NCBI GenBank assembly: GCA_017549905.1
Contig: JAFYNC010000168.1
Coordinates: 1 to 11,327 of the forward strand
Direction of reading: 5' to 3'
From: Clostridia bacterium
GTDB lineage: Bacteria; Bacillota; Clostridia; Oscillospirales; Acutalibacteraceae
Length of the DNA stretch: 11,327 nucleotides
In this document: positions 8,920 through 11,327 of the stretch, piece by piece
Layout: every line of letters begins with the position of its first letter
How positions within the stretch are numbered: position 1 is the first letter of the stretch
Program-made: the position numbers and the translations under genes
The notes under the pieces: generated by a model
Databases searched by the model: none
What the model was told of the DNA's origin: nothing
The model's input: only the letters and a program-made list of their open reading frames with translations

Positions 8920-10341
8920 ATGAAAGTATTGTTTGCTTCAAGTGAGGCTTATCCCTTTGCAATGTCGGGTGGACTTGCAGATGTTGCGGGAGCTCTTCCA
9001 AAAGCCCTTAGAAAAAGATTTATTGGTTGCAGAGTGGTGTTGCCGCTTTATAGCTCTATTCCCGAAGAAATGCGTCAGAAAATGACTTTTCTTTGTAATA
9101 TAACCGTTCCTGTTTCTTGGAGACGGCAGTATTGCGGAGTATTCGAAGCTCATGTTGACGGTGTAATTTATTATCTTATTGATAACCAGTATTATTTTAA
9201 GCGTGACGGACTTTACGGTCATTATGATGATGCTGAGCGTTTTGCTTTCTTCTCACGTGCAGTGCTTGAAATCATTCCACATATTGGTTTTACACCTGAT
9301 ATTATTCACTGCAACGATTGGCAAACTTCGTTAATTCCAATTTATCTTGATGCTTTTTATAAGTATGACAGTTTATACAGTAATATTAAAACTGTATTTA
9401 CTATTCACAACATTCAGTATCAGGGCAAGTACGGATATGAGCTTACAGGAGATGTTTTGGGGATTCCTGAAGAATGTCAATCACTGCTTGAATATGACAA
9501 CTGTATTAACTTTATGAAAGGCGCTATTCAGTGTTCTGATAAGATTACTACGGTTTCGCCAACCTATTCAAGAGAAATTTTAGACCCATATTACTCACAC
9601 GGCCTTGATAATATTTTAAATCAATTCACATATAAGCTTACGGGTATTGTAAACGGTATTGACACTGAGGTTTATAACCCAGAGACTGATCCGCTTATCT
9701 TTAAAAACTATTCGGTTGAAGATAAGAAAAATAAGGCAGTAAATAAAAAAATGCTTCAAGAGGAGCTTGGACTACCGGTTAATAAAGATGTTCCGGTTAT
9801 CGGAATTGTAACAAGACTTGTTAAGCATAAGGGTATCGACCTTGTTAAATGTGTTTTTGAAGATTTGCTAAAGGCGGATATTCAATTTGCAATTTTAGGC
9901 TCGGGTGAGTGGGAGTTTGAAACATTTTTCCACGAAATGTCCGAAAAATATCCAAATAAAGTTGGTTTAAAATTAGGATTTAATCCTATGCTTGCGCATA
10001 AGATTTATGCGGGTGCGGATATTTTCTTGATGCCTAGTCAGAGCGAGCCTTGCGGTTTAGCACAAATGGTAGCTCTTCGTTACGGAACAATCCCGATTGT
10101 TCGTGAAACAGGTGGACTTAATGACACTATCAGAGATAGTGGTGACGGTGAAGGCAACGGCTTTACCTTTAAATCTTATAATGCTCACGATATGGAGAAT
10201 ACAGTATGGCGTGCATTACAAGGTTATTCAGATAAGCAAGGCTGGGCAACGCTTGTTGACAGAGCTATGAAATGTGATAACAGTTGGAAATCTTCTGCTA
10301 ATGCATATATAGGTCTATATAAGGAATTATTAAGCAAATAA
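8920..10341 (+). CDS. glgA: Glycogen synthase, ADP-glucose type (GT5)
   Basis: Transfers glucose from ADP-glucose to the non-reducing end of alpha-1,4 glucan. The 473-residue protein has the normal GlgA length and two Rossmann-like halves: a GT5 N-terminal half (about 2-235) with VLFASSEAYPF, NDWQTSL and HNIQYQGKYG, and a C-terminal half (about 285-450). The C-terminal half has TRLVKHKG (Arg299 and Lys304, matching E. coli Arg300 and Lys305) and SEPCGL (Glu376, matching E. coli Glu377). The N-terminal loop is unusual: it reads FAMSGGLADV, so the family lysine of KTGGL (Lys15 in E. coli) is Met15. The other catalytic residues are present, so activity is still expected. The start has AAAAAGGAG (8905-8913) 6 bases upstream. 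It is the last gene of the glg operon, 27 bases after glgD. Confidence 0.96.
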   Translation: MKVLFASSEAYPFAMSGGLADVAGALPKALRKRFIGCRVVLPLYSSIPEEMRQKMTFLCNITVPVSWRRQYCGVFEAHVDGVIYYLIDNQYYFKRDGLYGHYDDAERFAFFSRAVLEIIPHIGFTPDIIHCNDWQTSLIPIYLDAFYKYDSLYSNIKTVFTIHNIQYQGKYGYELTGDVLGIPEECQSLLEYDNCINFMKGAIQCSDKITTVSPTYSREILDPYYSHGLDNILNQFTYKLTGIVNGIDTEVYNPETDPLIFKNYSVEDKKNKAVNKKMLQEELGLPVNKDVPVIGIVTRLVKHKGIDLVKCVFEDLLKADIQFAILGSGEWEFETFFHEMSEKYPNKVGLKLGFNPMLAHKIYAGADIFLMPSQSEPCGLAQMVALRYGTIPIVRETGGLNDTIRDSGDGEGNGFTFKSYNAHDMENTVWRALQGYSDKQGWATLVDRAMKCDNSWKSSANAYIGLYKELLSK

Positions 10342-10344
10342 ATT

Positions 10345-10380
10345 TATAAGGGGTTGCAATTTAAATGCAATCCCTTTATA
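10345..10380 (+). other. Imperfect hairpin after glgA, possible weak terminator
   Basis: TATAAGGGGTTGCA (10345-10358) can pair with TGCAATCCCTTTATA (10366-10380) with one bulge and one G-T pair, leaving a short AT loop. No T-run follows, so it is not a standard intrinsic terminator. It may stabilise the glg mRNA 3' end or end transcription inefficiently. The uppP promoter lies within the same bases. Confidence 0.5.
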
Positions 10381-10382
10381 AT
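10354..10382 (+). promoter_or_regulatory. SigA-type promoter of uppP
   Basis: TTGCAA (10354-10359), a 17-base spacer and TATAAT (10377-10382) form a near-consensus promoter. Transcription would start near 10389, about 20 bases before the uppP start codon. Both boxes lie in the arms of the glgA 3' hairpin, so the short gap seems to serve two purposes. Confidence 0.65.
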
Positions 10383-10408
10383 AGTAAAAAAAGAAGTAAG
10401 GTGATTTT

Positions 10409-11254
10409 TTGGATATTTTAAAGTCTATAATTTTAGGTATTATTGAAGGTATCACTGAATGGTTGCCAATCAGTAGTACGGGACATTTAATTATTGCTGA
10501 TGAATTCATCAAGCTTAATGCTTCTGCTGAATTTAAGGAAATGTTTAATGTAGTAATTCAACTTGGTGCTATATTGGCAGTTGTTGTAATATATTTTAAA
10601 AAGATATGGCCTTTTACCTTTAAAAAGCAAGAGGGATATTGTTATATAACCAAGGGCAACGGCTTTTTTAAAAAAGACGTTATGGATATGTGGTTTAAAG
10701 TTATAGTGGCTATTTTGCCTGCTGCTGTAATTGGTATACCGCTGGATGATTTGTTTGAGGAACATTTTCATAATTACATAGTTGTAGCTTTAGCTCTTAT
10801 TGTATATGGTATTTTATTTATCGTTATTGAACGTAGAAACGGAAAACTTACACCTAAAATTAATGATGTAGGGGATATTACATATAAAACAGCATTACTC
10901 ATTGGTATGTTTCAGGCTTTGTCGCTAATTCCTGGCACATCACGAAGCGGTTCTACCATTTTAGGCGCTATAATTATCGGTGTTTCACGTGTTGCTGCGG
11001 CGGAATTTAGTTTTTATATGGCAATACCCGTAATGTTCGGCGCAAGTCTTATTAAGCTTTTAAAATTCGGATTTGACTTCACTTCAAACGAATTGATTAT
11101 ATTACTAGTGGGTATGATAACTGCATTTGTAGTATCTATAATTGCTATAAAATTCTTAATGAGATATATTAAGAAAAAAGACTTTACAATGTTTGGATAT
11201 TACAGAATAATACTTGGTATAATAATTTTGGCATATTTCTTAATAAAACAATAA
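10409..11254 (+). CDS. uppP: Undecaprenyl-diphosphate phosphatase
   Basis: A membrane enzyme of the BacA family that dephosphorylates undecaprenyl diphosphate to recycle the lipid carrier of cell-wall synthesis; it also gives bacitracin tolerance when abundant. The 281-residue protein is strongly hydrophobic with several membrane spans. The first signature is [17 protein letters not shown], with Glu13, Glu17 and His26. The second is [10 protein letters not shown] (residues 175-184) with Arg179. The TTG at 10409 is taken as the start because AAGGTGAT (10398-10405) lies just upstream and the product then begins [20 protein letters not shown], as in the family. It has its own likely promoter and no functional tie to the glycogen genes before it. 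No clear terminator follows its stop. Confidence 0.96.
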   Translation: MDILKSIILGIIEGITEWLPISSTGHLIIADEFIKLNASAEFKEMFNVVIQLGAILAVVVIYFKKIWPFTFKKQEGYCYITKGNGFFKKDVMDMWFKVIVAILPAAVIGIPLDDLFEEHFHNYIVVALALIVYGILFIVIERRNGKLTPKINDVGDITYKTALLIGMFQALSLIPGTSRSGSTILGAIIIGVSRVAAAEFSFYMAIPVMFGASLIKLLKFGFDFTSNELIILLVGMITAFVVSIIAIKFLMRYIKKKDFTMFGYYRIILGIIILAYFLIKQ

Positions 11255-11262
11255 AAAAACAC

Positions 11263-11291
11263 TTGACCTTAGAGGTGATATGTGCTATAAT
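11263..11291 (+). promoter_or_regulatory. Strong promoter for a gene beyond the right edge
   Basis: TTGACC (11263-11268), a 17-base spacer and TATAAT (11286-11291) with an extended -10 TG at 11283-11284 make a near-consensus SigA promoter. It reads outward to the right, starting 8 bases after the uppP stop. Transcription would begin near 11298. The gene it serves is outside the window. Confidence 0.8.
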
Positions 11292-11303
11292 ACTATCACC
11301 TCT
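11271..11303. promoter_or_regulatory. Perfect 10-bp inverted repeat over the -10 box, probable operator
   Basis: AGAGGTGATA (11271-11280) and TATCACCTCT (11294-11303) are exact inverted copies, with 13 bases between them that contain the -10 box. The half-site centres are 23 bases apart, about two helical turns, which suits a dimeric repressor blocking RNA polymerase. It could instead be the stem of an uppP terminator, but the T9 run (11314-11322) begins 10 bases after the stem, which is too far for a standard one. Confidence 0.6.
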
Positions 11304-11327
11304 GAAAAGGTTCTTTTTTTTTGCAAG

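Noticed and set aside
10330..10771. Minus-strand open frames over the glgA-uppP junction and the 5' part of uppP
   Set aside because: They overlap the uppP promoter and coding region, show no protein family features and lack ribosome sites.
11263..11303. A MerR-type operator at the right-edge promoter (TTGACCTTAGAG resembles MerR-family promoters)
   Set aside because: MerR-family dyads lie between -35 and -10 with a 19-20 base spacer. Here the spacer is 17 and the palindrome straddles the -10, so a repressor operator fits better.

Overview
The window looks like chromosomal DNA of a low-GC Gram-positive bacterium, most likely a member of class Clostridia (Oscillospirales/Ruminococcus-like is my best guess). 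Three things support this. The order rplU-prp-rpmA-obgE is typical of Firmicutes. L27 carries the cleavable N-terminal extension paired with the Prp protease. Separate glgC and glgD genes are typical of Firmicutes. Codon use is AT-rich, and Shine-Dalgarno (SD) sites are strong and close to the starts. All eleven genes are on the + strand and none is broken.

Region 1 (1-1009) is the large-subunit ribosomal protein operon: rplU (L21), prp (the cysteine protease that trims L27) and rpmA (L27), closed by a strong intrinsic terminator. The first ~50 bases look like the 3' end of an L21-type mRNA leader. Region 2 (1032-4456) is a tight run: a small zinc-ribbon/DUF2007 protein, obgE (ribosome-assembly GTPase), mrnC (Mini-RNase III, 23S rRNA maturation) and an MFS transporter of the SLC45/GPH-like sugar type, closed by a second intrinsic terminator. 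No clear promoter fits between the first terminator and the DUF2007 gene, so region 2 may depend on read-through or on a promoter hidden in rpmA.

Region 3 (4552-10341) is a glycogen synthesis operon, glgB-glgC-glgD-glgA, behind a good SigA-type promoter with an extended -10. GlgC (catalytic) and GlgD (degenerate paralogue) would make ADP-glucose, GlgA would elongate the alpha-1,4 chains, and GlgB would add alpha-1,6 branches. The upstream sugar transporter may be related in function, but a terminator and the glg promoter separate it from the operon.

Region 4 (10342-11327) holds uppP (undecaprenyl-diphosphate phosphatase), with its own promoter lying inside an imperfect hairpin after glgA. 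At the right edge is an unusually good promoter whose -10 box sits inside a perfect 10-bp inverted repeat. This is probably an operator for a gene beyond the window.

I see no mobile element, CRISPR array, tRNA or rRNA, and no convincing new system. The points most worth a second look are the right-edge promoter/operator, the Lys-to-Met change in the GlgA ADP-glucose loop, and the DUF2007 gene placed between rpmA and obgE.
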